From the NCBI GenBank assembly GCA_947462335.1, contig OX381710.1:29937004-30001003 (forward strand): a DNA stretch of 64,000 nucleotides, given 5' to 3'. A program made the translations under genes and the position numbers. Every line of letters begins with the position of its first letter. The first letter of the stretch is position 1. The DNA comes from Harmothoe impar. Lineage: Eukaryota; Annelida; Polychaeta; Phyllodocida; Polynoidae. The notes under the pieces were generated by a model. That model was given only the letters and a program-made list of their open reading frames with translations, did not search any database and was not told the origin of the DNA. Of this stretch, positions 46,078 through 60,000 are shown in pieces.

Positions 46078-46665
46078 ATCATCATTAACAGAATAAGCCT
46101 CATCTTTGTCTTGGTAAATAGTCAGAAGGAATGGTATTATTAACGGAATAAGCCTCATCTTTGTATTGGTAAATAGTCAGAAGCAATGGTATCATTAACA
46201 GAATAAGCCTTGTCTTTGTATTGGTAAATAAGCAGAAGGAATGGTATTATTAACGGAATAAGCCTCATCTTTGTATTGGTAAATAGTCAGAAGAAGGGCT
46301 ATTTGATAACAGAATAAGAGTCATATTTGAAAGGGACAAAGATGAGGCTTATTCCGTTAACAATACCATTCCTTCTGACTATTTAGCAAGACAAAGATGA
46401 GGCTTATTCCGTTAATAATACCATTCCTTCTGACTATTTACCAAGACAAAGATGAGGCTTATTCCGTTAATAATACCCCTCCCTTTTGATATATACCCTT
46501 TTACTCCCAATTAATGTACATGCACTACAATGTACTACCTTGAAAATGATTGCCTTTTCGGTTCCTCCATATAACATTTCACTTTTTCCTTATACCCCTA
46601 CTTTTCTTAAGATTCTAACCCTTTTCATGACTTGAATGATCAACTAGCGACTTAAAGTAGGAGAA
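46078..46665. repeat. Foldback element, copy 2 of the 21509-22142 family
   Basis: The left arm has four to five units containing GAATAAGCCTCATCTTTGTA and GGTAAATAGTCAGAAG. The right arm carries the complement, and the right end is CTAGCGACTTAAAGTAGG. A matching left terminus is not evident, so the left end may be truncated. Confidence 0.75.
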
Positions 46666-49600
46666 TGCCTAACTAGTTGGAGGTAGACTAGATCTGTGTG
46701 TGTATTAATAATAATACATAAGCAGCATACTTCAGCATTTTTGCATTGCTATGTGTTATTATGCAACCATGTTTCTCTTTATCCGCACGTGTCTGCGCCT
46801 CAATTTCAAATATCAGTGTGTCAACAAGATTATGACGAAAACACAATAATAAGTGAAATGAAATAGTTCATTTTGTGTTAATAATATTATTTTTCCCAGA
46901 CATAACTATCATTTTGCTTGGCATGATCATTGAATTCCCATAAATGTGTTACCTTCAGTATGACATGGATCAGTTTGCGTTTGCAATAGCAATTATCTTC
47001 AAAATCCTAGGTTTCTGGTGCAGTTGAAATCAGAGTTTGGCTGTCAATCCCACTTTGTTGTTCAGCAAATGTCGATCCAAGCAGCAAGCCATTTACGTCA
47101 CATGATCAAAGTAAGGACCATGATAGTTATCTTCCAAGTCTTTACGGTTCATTTCCCATCCCCCTACGACAGCTGTTTTCAGGTTGTTGGTTTGAAGATT
47201 CGTGGGTGAGCTCTTTGTCAACCGAGCAGCAAACTACAATAAGCAATAGAGTCACATGGCTCGATGTGCGGGTGCGGGATGGGTATGGTTCAACCTTTTC
47301 AAGGGGAAATTATTAATGCCATGGGAGATGGATTTCAGGTTATTTGGTTTCTATCTCGCATTTTGACCAGTTAGGGGTGAACTAAAATGATGATATCCAC
47401 ATTCCTAATCAGCAACCTTTTTTATAACAAATTTTGCCCTGTTAACAAATTTACACCTCCCCAAAGGTTGTGTTGCCATGAGCTGGCGTACTATGGCTGT
47501 ACAGGTATTTGTAGGATAAGGGCACTTTCTTTGTACCATAAACACAATTTTGTAGGAAACGTGGTTGACTGACAGCACTTACCATGCAAAGCTATATATT
47601 GTTGTAGGATGGATGAAATTTTGTAGGGAAAGGGCTAAAAAAAGCAATGCTTTTGTAATATTTCCCAAACTACCACGACCTAGGATATGAAACGTTTCCA
47701 GGATGTTGCTGACTTTCCAATTCAGGATCTTTTTTTTCACCTCATGCTTTCTTATTTTTCTCGTTGACACGTTGTCGTCCGTTAACATAGAACACCAGTT
47801 AACGGAGCCTGGGTTCGGCTTACCGATGGGCCAATATCATGCTCAAGGGGAATGCCCCGATCCCGCGGTCCATGCGTGCGAGGGCCGAATGGGACGCTGG
47901 ACTCGGTGACGTCAGCTGCTTCAACCATTCGCCTGAAATTTGATCGATCAAATGTCGTGCGCAGTTCTAGGACAGCGGATTAAAGCAGGGGCTTCATCAG
48001 CCTCAGCCGGGAGCGTGGGTCGTCAGCAAGCATCCCACATCGTCAGAACTGTGTACCCTATACTGGGAATAAGGTGGGTATGGAGACCTGAACGGAATTA
48101 GGAGAGGGGAACGGGATGTAGAGGCTTGGGATGGGGTTAAATCAAAGTAGTACAGATGTATAATGTAGCTTACAATCATATGGTTCCCTATCATCCAGGA
48201 GTACAGGAGAATCATGGAAAGACCAGCCATAGTCTTATCCCTACCAAGGCCTTTGCTGTTGGGCTCTTCCCATACTCAGCTGATCCTGAAGTAATGGCAC
48301 ATTTATATGAACTATAATTGAGTCCATTCCTCGAATCCCCCACAGTTTTTACTGTATGACCTTGTTTAGCCCCCTCAATCGGACTATAAGATGGCCTCCC
48401 TCGTCCCTTTTCCTATCGCACGTGCTTGGTCGGTTCCCAAGCCAATGGCTTCCCCCTGTTACCTCCCTTGCGTCCCTTCCTCCTATCATCTTTCCCTCAG
48501 TCCCCATTGCAAAGCTCCTCCAGGGTGTTTATCGTAATTTCACAGGTAGGGACACTGGAGAAGGGGCTCAGTGCGTCTCCCACTGGTTCGCAGGGGCTTC
48601 AGTGGCTTGGGAATGGAGCGCGCATGGGGTGGAGAGGGGGAAAGTGGAAGGGCGAAGAGAAGCCAGATAACCCCCTTCCCACCTCCAAGCGCTTTCCATA
48701 TCGCGACTGACTTGCACGGGCGTGGGGTCACGGGGACTCCGGGTAACGAGGGAGAGGGGGCACTGTGACCGGGACAGAGAGTACGGGTGGGTGGTTGGGC
48801 GAGGGGGTTGGTGAAGCTGGAGGGAGTGTCATAGGAGCGGGAAGCCATACGGTGGCTCCCTATGTAATTGGGCCCATAAAGACACGTGCCGCAGACGTCC
48901 GCTTAAGGGACTGCAAGGTCAGGTCTCAGGCTATAGGCCATCCCCTCCACCATAATGTTCATGAATGCAGAATTCATGGTGCATTAATCACATATCATTG
49001 GGGCAATAGAACGTCCTAAAATGCATCTATCCTAGCTGTTCAGCAATTTTCAATTTAAAAATGACATTGGTCAAATTAAGGCATACAATGCATAAAGGCA
49101 TACTTCCCCATTCTAAATTTCCAATAGTAAATAAAACAGGCTGGACGACAATGAATTGAACAGTGTAATGTTTAGGGGAGACCCTTATTGGATACTAACT
49201 GCTAATGCGGCACGTTGTTACAAATATCCCCCTCTAATGAAACAGCAGTGAGTAAATAACTCTAGGCCGTGCCAGAAACTTCATTAGCTCTGGTATTCAG
49301 GGACTGAGCCTTTGTTCTGTAGGCAACAGTGTAATAGGATTCTATTGTGTGTATGTGTGTTTTGGAACCAGATGCACGGAGAATACAAGGCTATTTTTGT
49401 AGTCAAAAAGGGTCCTCCAAGGGAAAAGTAAATGTTAAAATATAGATCATGAGCTTTTCAGTAACATATTCATTGGCAGATATCACCTCTATTCTTTTTT
49501 AGAACTAGCTTCTCGATTATTGGTTTTCACTGCCTCATCACAAATTCCAACAAGCCCTACACCTTATTGCATCTGTAGAGTTTCAGACATTAAGTCACAG

Positions 49601-52600
49601 CTTTTAATCCTTACATGGTATTTCCATTCTGTCTTCAGCATAAGTAAGCCCTATTCCCAAGGAGTAAACGGCCCAATGGAAAGAATGGCCTCTTAGTTAG
49701 TTGATACCTGACTTCTAAAGCGTCATACCTTGAAAGGGGGCGAAGAGAAAAATAAAGGGGTTGCGGGGGCAGATCCCCTATAAATTTATAATAACTTCTG
49801 GATATAGAGCAGTAGTAATAAAGAAACATAATAGCCGTGCAGAAAATACATTATTAGGTCATCAGTCAATTTCCCATAATTTTGAGGGGTGGGGTAACCC
49901 CTTTCCTGCATACCACTTTCTGAAATGCATATTGCACCGTTAGCATTGGCACTGAAAGTGAAAGTGCGATTTGATAAACCCTACAAACAATGCAGTGCCC
50001 GTCATTCGTCATGCATACACATATACTCTAGCTATGTATAGGTGGGTAGGCAGTTTCAGTTTAGAAGCATTCCCACCTCTGCTGCCATTTGGACTGCAAG
50101 CCAGCTTTAAAACGGGCCATGATTTTCATACCCAGTGTCTCCACCTAGTGGATGGCACAATAATCAATCTCTAAAGAGGTAATGCATGCCTTGTCTCAGG
50201 AAATGCAATGGAGACGACAAAAAACGAAATAGGTCAGGTGTCCAGCTCTTAGCTTCATAGCAGCTGTCACTAGTGTCACAGCAATAACAAAATAAATAGC
50301 ATACATGTACATGATTGCATGTGCCTAATAACAGAAGTCATGTGACAGGTACATACCTGTGACTGCCACTGCCAGAACTCTCTCTGATGGTCTACTATTT
50401 GTACTCTGGTTTCTGATAGTTTATATGGTTAGCTATCGAGATCAGCGAGTGGGATCCTCATTGCATTGGTTTGACTTTTGAAAATAGCCAACACCATACC
50501 CTGTTATGTAGGGAGATGGACAAGTATTGAAAGTATATTGGAAGGTATATATATAGAGATGATAACAGGTGACTGTAGGTGTCGCATGGCTGTACGTACG
50601 TAATTTACACTAGAGGGCTCTGCTGCTGTTCAACGTGGCTTTTGTAAATAGGTGGAAACTAGACTGGTATCCTGCATGGTTGAAGGCATTGGGGCAGGAG
50701 GGATCTTGCTTTCACGCGAGTGGCTTCCTACATCAGCAGATACGCCACCTAGAGTGAAAGGGGCGAAGCGCTTGTTCTCCACACAGTAGTTGCAGCTTAC
50801 ACCTTCTCTTCTCTCCAATGGCTGTATCATGTTCGCCATCTCTAATTATTTTATTGGTCGCCATTGTGATTGGTCTATATTTGGATTCTGAACCATTGCT
50901 TATGTTTGCTTTTGAAGTAGGCACTAACACGTCCGGAGTCTTGGATTTATTGGCCAAATGAAAATGTTGCTTTGGCAATGGGTGGTTTGATGGCCAAATT
51001 TCAACACTGGAGCATGTTGGGGATGTCTCCCTACAGATGCTGACTGTTTCATTAATATGTTGATTCTTCTGTTACTATACAACCTATGTGAAATCAATCT
51101 GTATCATGCAAGTTATTGGTACATGAAATGTTTAATGTAAAGATATAGGAGAAGTCAAATGGTATTATTATGCTTGGTCCATCGTTATGTCCACATTTTG
51201 TATCACTGAACTAACCAGTGCTTACGTTCACACTTTCAGTACATAATGTATAAGTTACTACCGTGTGGGTAATTCCAAGTTGTAGCAATTCATATTCTCG
51301 AACCACCCAGATTTTAGTTATGGTAAGGTAGATGCTTGGTATAGTTAAAGAAATTAGTATATCGTGACACATGTGGTCCGCAGTAATTTATTCACAGACG
51401 TATTTGCATACAGCCCTTTGCAACTCCCACATTGAAAAACGACTATTTCTAGAAAAAGAACCAATCATCTTGAGACATTCACTTCCATCCATGGACAAGC
51501 TGCTTTCAATATCAGTAGTGAATCTTTCAATTTCAAGCCTGCTAATTTTCCAATTGCTGTAAACAGAGACCAAACACGCCACGATCATCAGTGCCGCATT
51601 GATCTGAGAATTACAGCATTGATCTCATTTTGCCGATACTGGATGATTGGAGGGTGGGACTCATAGAGCTTGGGGATGGGCGACATCAGAGTGGGCGGGG
51701 GAGGGGGTGAACAGTGGCTGCGTGTGAGTGTGACTGACTCATCGCTACCATCCTTAAATACACTAAAAGGGGTGGGATGGGAGCGGGAATTGACCAGGCT
51801 TCAGCACGCCAAGTGCTGCACGAAGCCACTGCTAAAACGCCCCAGCAGCGACAAGGCTTGTCGACTAAAGGGCGTGATTTCCTGCCGTGACGCGTCCGCA
51901 AGCCACCAGGGCGGCAATACTAGTCTCATTATTTGCATACCCACGCCGCCTAGTGGCCAGGAGTGGAGGCATCTCGTGAAGCCAAAACGCAGGCCGAGCG
52001 ATAATCGGGTGGCCTTGGGTACAAATATGGCCTTGGACGCGTGACGGTGACGGTGACGGTGGCGTTGACGGCGACGGGCGTCGGTGCAAATGATATCACG
52101 CACAGGTTGTCTGTAATTAACACATACAAAAGAACCACTGCACCTGCGCAAACTAAGGGGCGTGGACACTTGGTCAATTGGTTTCTCTGCCTGGGAAATG
52201 CGTTCTATATCTTATGTTGCGTGATGTGCATTAATTCTACAGCGCCTTAAACAATGCATATGCCTTTAAAAGAGACGCACGATCGATGTCCCTGAGTAGC
52301 ATGCTTCAAACTCTAGTACAAAACGTGTATAACAATGAACACGTTCTCAGATGAATCAACATGGGTACAAGAGCAGCAGTAACTTTTTTTTCGGTTTCCA
52401 ATGAGATCTGCGTTGCACTAGCATATATTAGATGTCAACATAGAAAGTTGCTGCTCCTTTTGCTATACCGGAGATTATAATCATTACACTATATTTTTAA
52501 TAGTATATTATTCCCCTCAGGAGGCTCCATCATTGTAAAATAACATGTACTATATATATATTCTCAATCGTTCCGAGTGCCCTTACGCGTTAGGTCCACT

Positions 52601-53383
52601 TGTGGGAGCCTGTGACAAACAGGTATTTTTATATACTACTTACACTCGGGTTAACATAGCAAGCTTGTAAGAGGGCACATACCGGTACTTTGCGACAGCG
52701 TCATACCTCGTATTCGACAGGTGGTATCAAATAGGGGTATTTTTTTACAGAACAGGTGCATGTTTAAGGTACAGTTTAAAGTGGTGCATTCTAACAGGGC
52801 TAGTAAGACAACACGTGGGCCTTCGTGGTTAAAGTAGGAGTAGTCTACTTAAAGGCCCAATTCTTACTGTCTCTACATTAAGACTGTCTACGCCAAGAGA
52901 GGAGTGGGACCTTTACAATGTGGGTGGGGGTCAATGTCTATTTTTTATAATTCCGCAGTGAAGAATTAAAAGTGTGATCAGAATTCAGCATCCAGGACTG
53001 ACTTCCACGTGATACCATCATCGTTACACCTACCGAAGCGATGGTGTTTAGATAAAGACATGTGGCCATACGAATTATGATAAACGTGATCAACGCACGC
53101 CATCTTCAATATATATGCCAGTGGCTCATAGACCTAAATGATTAAGCAGATCGTATCATCGTAGTTTATACATGGCATTGCAATTACCACGAATTATGAC
53201 CAGCCTAGTTACATGCAATTATATGTTACCTATATGAATAAATCCATTGATATCAACCCTCTAAGGGTCGCATAGTAATTTAAGGTGCTCTGTCCTGAGT
53301 GGTCATGATACAAGTCTACTCGCCAGCTCTGCCATCATGCATCATGCCTCATGCATGACATAATGCATTTATGTTAAATTAAT
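46666..53383. other. Host DNA, no gene seen
   Basis: Non-coding. A hexamer repeat of GTGACG type lies at about 52041-52080. GC-richer segments at about 47800-48040, 48420-48900 and 51650-52100 have overlapping frames on both strands but no domain. Confidence 0.45.
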
Positions 53384-54008
53384 GTGGCCAGGTGAGGGAA
53401 AACGTGCCTCCAGGGTGGAAATGGCTTTTCAAAGTTTATGTTACAGGCTTTAAAATGAGATATCTTGTGCTAAAATATCCCAAGTAGTTTTGCTGTAACT
53501 GCTTGTCAAACCGGGGTTGCTGTGTACAACTGAAAATGGTAAATAAGCTCTAAATCCACTATATCCTATTATAAATACTAATAATGTAAAAAATACAGTT
53601 TTGTTGAAAAATAACCAAAGACATCTGATGTTTTTATCATAAAATTGGTTCTAGAGGGAATTTCTGAGGTCTTTTTTCGGTTTTGAGTTCCTTGTGAAAT
53701 TTTCAAAAACGTTTGTGGCAAAAAATTCCCATTTGGAATAATGGAGTGTTTCCATGGCAACCAGAAATTGGCATATGTGCCAATTTTCCATGTTTTCATG
53801 GCAACAAATGTTCCTTTTGCATTCCAAAAATGGAACGTTTTCAGTGGAGATGGAATAATTCTAAGCATATCACTGGATTCCCCATGAAAAATTGATCTCA
53901 AGCATTTTTTAGTAAATTTTTCAGTGTTTTATCCATATACTGCCCCCTGGTGGCCAAAACCAGTACTAAAAATCCCCCCTGGAGGCACGTTTTCCCTCAC
54001 CTGGCCAC
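53384..54008. mobile_element. 625-bp MITE with 32-bp perfect TIR
   Basis: Starts GTGGCCAGGTGAGGGAAAAC and ends with the exact complement; the identity covers 32 bases. The interior holds a smaller near-palindrome around CCATGGCAACCAG and TGGCAACAAATG. The minus-strand frame at 53578-53901 has no domain. Flanks (TTAAT left, TATTAT right) give no clear duplication. Confidence 0.85.
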
Positions 54009-57000
54009 TATTATGCAGCCCTTAGATGGTTACGCATTTCTTTGGCCTCCTTGGTAGCAACCAAATAGTTCTGGCTCTCATTCCCTCCCCTACAGATGTA
54101 CACGTACAACAGTAAGCCACAGTAAGCAGCCATGCGGGAGGGACCTGATTAAGATGAGTCCTTATCAACTAGTGGCGGCCAGTGGCTGCATAGATATGTA
54201 TCACAGGCGGACGTGACATAGGACTCCTAAATAAAACATTATGCTTGATCCCCCACCCCTCTGTCACCCCTCCGTACAAACAGACTCTTACCTACACATC
54301 AAACCACCCATCACTCACCAGTCGTATAGCTTCCTGTCTATCAGCCGAATGGCATGGGCAGCGGTCGCGTCCCCTGGTGCCAAAGATATGTATCAACCTG
54401 TCCCTTACTCCCTATGCTCCCCCTTTCTTTTTTCTCCTATCGGAGCGGGTATTTATTGATCCGGAACGTAACCCTATAGCCGTATCAAGGTCGGACCAGC
54501 TCCACACGCCCCCTCTCGGAGAAGGCCGTAAACGATCGTTTAGAGTGCCGTCCTCTGTTTCGTTGGACTGGGGAAGGGCATAGGTCAGACATACCCCACG
54601 AGGACCGGATGTCATACCCCGCTGCATTATGTGAATGTAGGATGTTTCATGGGAACGTCTGCCAGGTGGCGCCACCGTGTGGTAGGCGGAGCAGCTCATG
54701 GTGGGAGCAGCTCAGTAAGGGAGACGGTCAGTGCAGTCTTGAGCAGTTCTAGGTAGGAGACAGCAGTGGGTCTTCACCATGGGTATAGCACCAAACGATG
54801 AAGCAATCAAGAGGATATCGCATTACATCTAGGCAATCAGGAGCCCAGAAGATTAGAAAACATATATGCCGCACTTTCATATTCAACTTATATTTAGAGC
54901 AATCTTTTGCAGTCCGCCCATGGATATTGGAGACTAATATGAAGAAATACGAAATAAACATGAATTTGTTTTCCTTTATGACAGCCAACGTACTATACTT
55001 GAAGTGAACCCAGTGTATTAGTGTTTGTCTGTTCAGGACCCCGTCACATTTGTTACAGTATGATCTTATTCCACTGTTCAAAGAATTGGGAAATCTTTTC
55101 AGACAGTCCTCAAAATCACAGTGGTACATTAATCCCAAACATGATTACTGGGCACCTTTTGACCCTTACATTTTATATGTTATAACTGTTCCATGCAGCT
55201 TGAACTCTTTTGGGGAAAGCAGCGTTCCACTAACTGATCTAGGCCTTACCTAAGTGGAACACAACCCACACAGACTGTTAGTACAGATGCAAGAATAAGA
55301 ACAGTAAAGCAAACGAGAGTACATTGTAGCATTGCAACAACCAGCATTTAAATCGTGCCTGCATAGTAAAACAAACGCCGCCGTCATGAAACGCATGTTC
55401 TTCATATCTTGAAGATTTAAAGTTCCCCAAAGAATGAAAGCCGATCTTTATCATTTTTGAGAATGAAAGAGTCTCGGTCATAACAATAAAGAGAGCGATT
55501 ACAAAACGAGAGGCAAACAAGACAGGCAATGAATACACAACAAAAAAACTACATATCCAAACTCGGATGGGGCATTGACTCAGTTGATAAAACGGTCATT
55601 AAATGTGGGAACATCTCTATAAATGAGCGACAATCAAAACAATATTTCATTAGAGAGGATGATTTCAATTAATGTATGCGCATAAAGGCCTCGAGAGTCC
55701 ACAATGATTGTCACAATGAGTTGCCCACACGCCCTAAAACTAACATTGATACCTTTTTCCCTCCAGAATATTATTCCGACCACATGTTTAAAACATGCTT
55801 CCTGATTCTGATTCTGAATGTTATGATGAGTTTGAATCATTTGCATGACTGGTTCTCTGGCCTTTAAACATTCAAATATCAATTCTCCTCTCTGATTTTA
55901 CATTCTGCTTTCTTATCTACTGTAAGGGTGCGGAGGCGGATTTTGGGTTAAAATAACTGTTCAACATTGTGATCTATTCACATACACATCTGGAGCAGAC
56001 AAGACTCTTCAGTTCCCAATAGTTGATGCTGTACTGAACCGTGATTATTCTTCAATAATTTGGTATGTAGAAACATTGATTATTGTTTTGACTTATTTTG
56101 TTACTAAAATACAATGCTTCATTCTTTCATATTTCTGGATAGGTTCCACTACCCGAGTGATATATTAGACTAATTTACCTTTTGATTAGATACAATTAAA
56201 ATTGAAAAGTAAACGATTGGCTTATTAATGCGAAACTTATTTCATGTATGTGTTGTCATCATAAATGGTAAATAGACCATGTATGCATACAATGTGTAGA
56301 TGGAAACATGCTTCACATAAGAACCCTGTATCAGCAGTACAGCTTTTACAAGATGATTTAACACGAATAGAGAATTGATGGAGTAAAATAAGAACACAAT
56401 TGATTGGATAAAGGGCGCGACATCAGGGCCTCATAATCGGTATCCAAGCAAGGGTACAGGAGATAAGTAGCCTACATCTCCATTAAGTTATGAATCTAGG
56501 GCCGAAGTTCTTTCTAAAAAAACTATTTATCTGTAGATGTGGAAATGTCCAAGAAGGTTGTGCACTAGTTAACACTAGAGCAAACATAACAAGTAGAGAT
56601 CTAAGTTTTGATTCTCAAGAGGAAAAGCAAAAACGCCCTTCTATCAAAATCGCTATAAACGTGGAGTGACATACTGGAAAACTTTGCACAAGGAAGTACA
56701 GCAATTACCTACTATTCTGTATTTAACGTCGGCTACTACAATCTTGCTTTGGATCAGTATGATTTGGGCTGATATGTACATAATATCATGCTGATGAGTG
56801 GATTCCGCGTTGGCCTTGGTAAAGATATTGATGCTGGCGTGAAGGTCAGTATATAGGATATCACGTGTATCTCTTTGTATTCCCCTTATTGATGAGCAAT
56901 CATATCGTGGGAGCATGTACCAGGAGAGGTTGGTCGGCCGCTGAAGATCCACATCAACAGAGACATCTGATTTCAATTGTTGCTGGGCTGGTATATTTTT

Positions 57001-60000
57001 AGACGAAAAACTTAACACATCATAAATATGTCTGATGCATTCGTAATAGTATCAGATGTGTCTTGTTCTCTAGTCTTATAAGCATTATGAGCTGTCAGTA
57101 TACGACTCTGGCTGTACGAACAGCTCGCTATCTGGGATCAAGTAACGAAAAGAGTTTTCGGTTCAAAACGAGAACGATTTAGTTTATTTATTGACCATTA
57201 ATAGGGGGTAGTTTGGGGGTCCAGGAGTCATGACAAGACCGAGGCTGTTATTGGCTCTTCCTGCATTAGTTCAAGCTGGGGATCGGTTTCCGGGATTGCC
57301 ATTCATAAAAGATAATGTTAACTAGTGTATCGTGAGTTGGTTGTAGTGGAATTACATTAAAGAGAAGGAAGTCTGGGCGTATTCCTAAATCTGAAATGAG
57401 TATTGACCAGTTGCAGACTTGCTTTTAAGCACGAGCAATTACGCAATTCTCCACTTTGATGAGCGAATCGCCTATTGCTCACGAATCACTCACGAGCAGC
57501 TCCCTAGCAGTTGGTGAGGTGGAGTAGACGAGTTGCAGAGTGTGGCTGAGATGGCACCCATCAGCTCTCCCCTAATTCCCCAAGTGCTCTGAGCATTTTG
57601 CGAGCAGCTCAGAAGCAAAAAGCGACAAGCAGCGGCTGCCTGCCGACTTAATCCGGAAATGGCGGCGCCGTAATTAACTCTGCTGATTTACCGGTTTTAA
57701 TTGGCACTTGTTTCAACACAATTGGTCTCTGTGATGTAACACGAGTCTGTATTGCTTGCTTAATTGAAAACGTCTCTTTGAAGTTCCCTGTCGGCGCCGG
57801 TTCAACATGCGGGAAGTACGAGTGGACCACTTGAATGTTAAATTCACCACCGAGTAACTTCCATCTCCAGCAGCTCCCCTTGGGCCCTTAGTCATAGGAA
57901 TTTAGTGAATTGCACTGAAACAATTTATACACGGCCCCCAGATTTCGTGCAACGTCAGCCCTGGGGTACTCAGCTACGGAACAAGTTCTTTAGTAACCAT
58001 GCACCCCTATAATACCTTCACCCTATCCAATCCCACCCACCTCAGCCAGAAGTGCTCTCTCAAAATGCAAATGTCCTTTGTGTAGCGGAGTATTCCCAGA
58101 CGGCTGCCGGCGTGTATTACAATAATAAGCCGTGGGGCTGGCCTCTCTGCACTGCTGGTGTTCTGGCCTTATTAACCTTCAAGACGACCACAGCACACCT
58201 AATCCACGTGTTCAGCCAGTCGCAAAGCAGAAATCCCTAATAGCATGATGCATCACATGTCCGGCCAAACTACGGGCTCCCTCCCCATCCCACTCAGCAG
58301 CCCCCCTTCTGAGAGCCTGTGCACAGTGCTGGAAATAAGGAGTGGGGACGGATATGCATGGCTCTTACGCTGGAAGACTTCCTCCTGGGTTCCCCCATTG
58401 CCACAGTGGGACAGCAGTGCACCTGTCGGGCGAACAATGGTATGAGTCACTGGATTATGCAGCGCTGCACTTTTTCCCCATGTATGAAAGACAGTTAGTC
58501 CCCAAAGCCACAGAAGCCATTCCAGGATGTAGTCGCCATGGGTTGATTCGCAAATGAACACAGGGTATCAAGAAGCTATTTTTGCCCGGTATCATTTGAG
58601 GAGATATATTGTGGCCATGCATTAAGTATTGTGGTCCCAGACGAGTAGTTATACTGTACATCCTATCTACTGTCACCCAAGAGGGGAGGATAATGCAACA
58701 CAGTCGGTTACAGACTCTGTTAACATGCTCACTGTAAGTAGTCTCCAGAGGGCTGTCACTGCGATATTTACTATTTCAATATCTAGTGTAATGAGGATTT
58801 ATTTTTCTACAGCATTGTATTTAATATTCCAAACTGTCGACAGGGATGCTTTTTCCTCCCTCTCCTCTGCAATTTATGTTGGCTGGTTATAGCTCCCCGT
58901 GAAGTAAATCCCCTGGAAGAAAGAAGGGGTTGCTCCCGCAGGTGGCCTTATATATTACTCCAGGAGGAGGGAGAGGGTCTGTGTATATTGCATGGACAAA
59001 GACCAGACTGAACATGTGGTGGCAGTAACATATATAAGGCAGTCCAGCCGGAGTATCAGGTACATCATGAAGTCCCGAGATGAGTGGTTGATTTCGAAAA
59101 GGAAAAAGGGGGGGAAAAGGAGAATCGTCCTAATTTATGTGATGCGTAATACCTGCTTTTGTAGTGTAATGAACGTTTTCTCTTTGATTGAAGTTCTTAT
59201 ATTTTATCGTCCTTTTCTTAATCAGTCATGGAGAAATGCGGTCTCTTGTAGTATCCCAGTCTTGATTTAATATTTGATTTAATATTTGTAATTTAATATT
59301 ACATTGTCTTTAGAAAGTTGTGCTTCATGTATCATCATACTAGATTATATGATTACACCGTGCCAAAACTCTTTTGAGGACCATTGAGTCATTATTCCAA
59401 AAAAAACAAAAAACGTTTGCGTCTATTTGTCGGTGAATGCCCAGTTCTTCGTGGTCGTTGTTTTGCCTGCATGTGTAATGCCTTTTAGAGTATCATTTCA
59501 GAGAGAGAAAAAAACACTGTTGCTATACAACATATTTCTATGTATGATGACTGAATAACCGGGACACCAACCTGAACAAAACATGGTGGATCCTGACATT
59601 GCACAGATGTGCATTTATCACGTAATACACCCCACACGCTGATACAGTCACGGACTCTGTAGCATGATAATGATTGTACCTAACAAGGTGAGACTACCAT
59701 AACAACACCACACATGAATATCACATGAACTGTATATGGTAGTAATAGGATGGCGTATAGTGGTGATAGCATAACTATATACTGTGCAGTGTTCTTACAA
59801 TAAGTATTAGTATGTCTATATAACCTTGTAAAGTAACGCAGTAGAAGCCTTTCACTATCAATATGTTCGTGCTTTCCTTGGGGAATGCACTCATCAATTA
59901 TGCTACATTATCACCAACATGTAGAAGCGCAATGTGTATCATAATTATGCGCATGTGTAAAATGCATACTAATAGTCACCTAGAGCTGAGTGCATTTATG

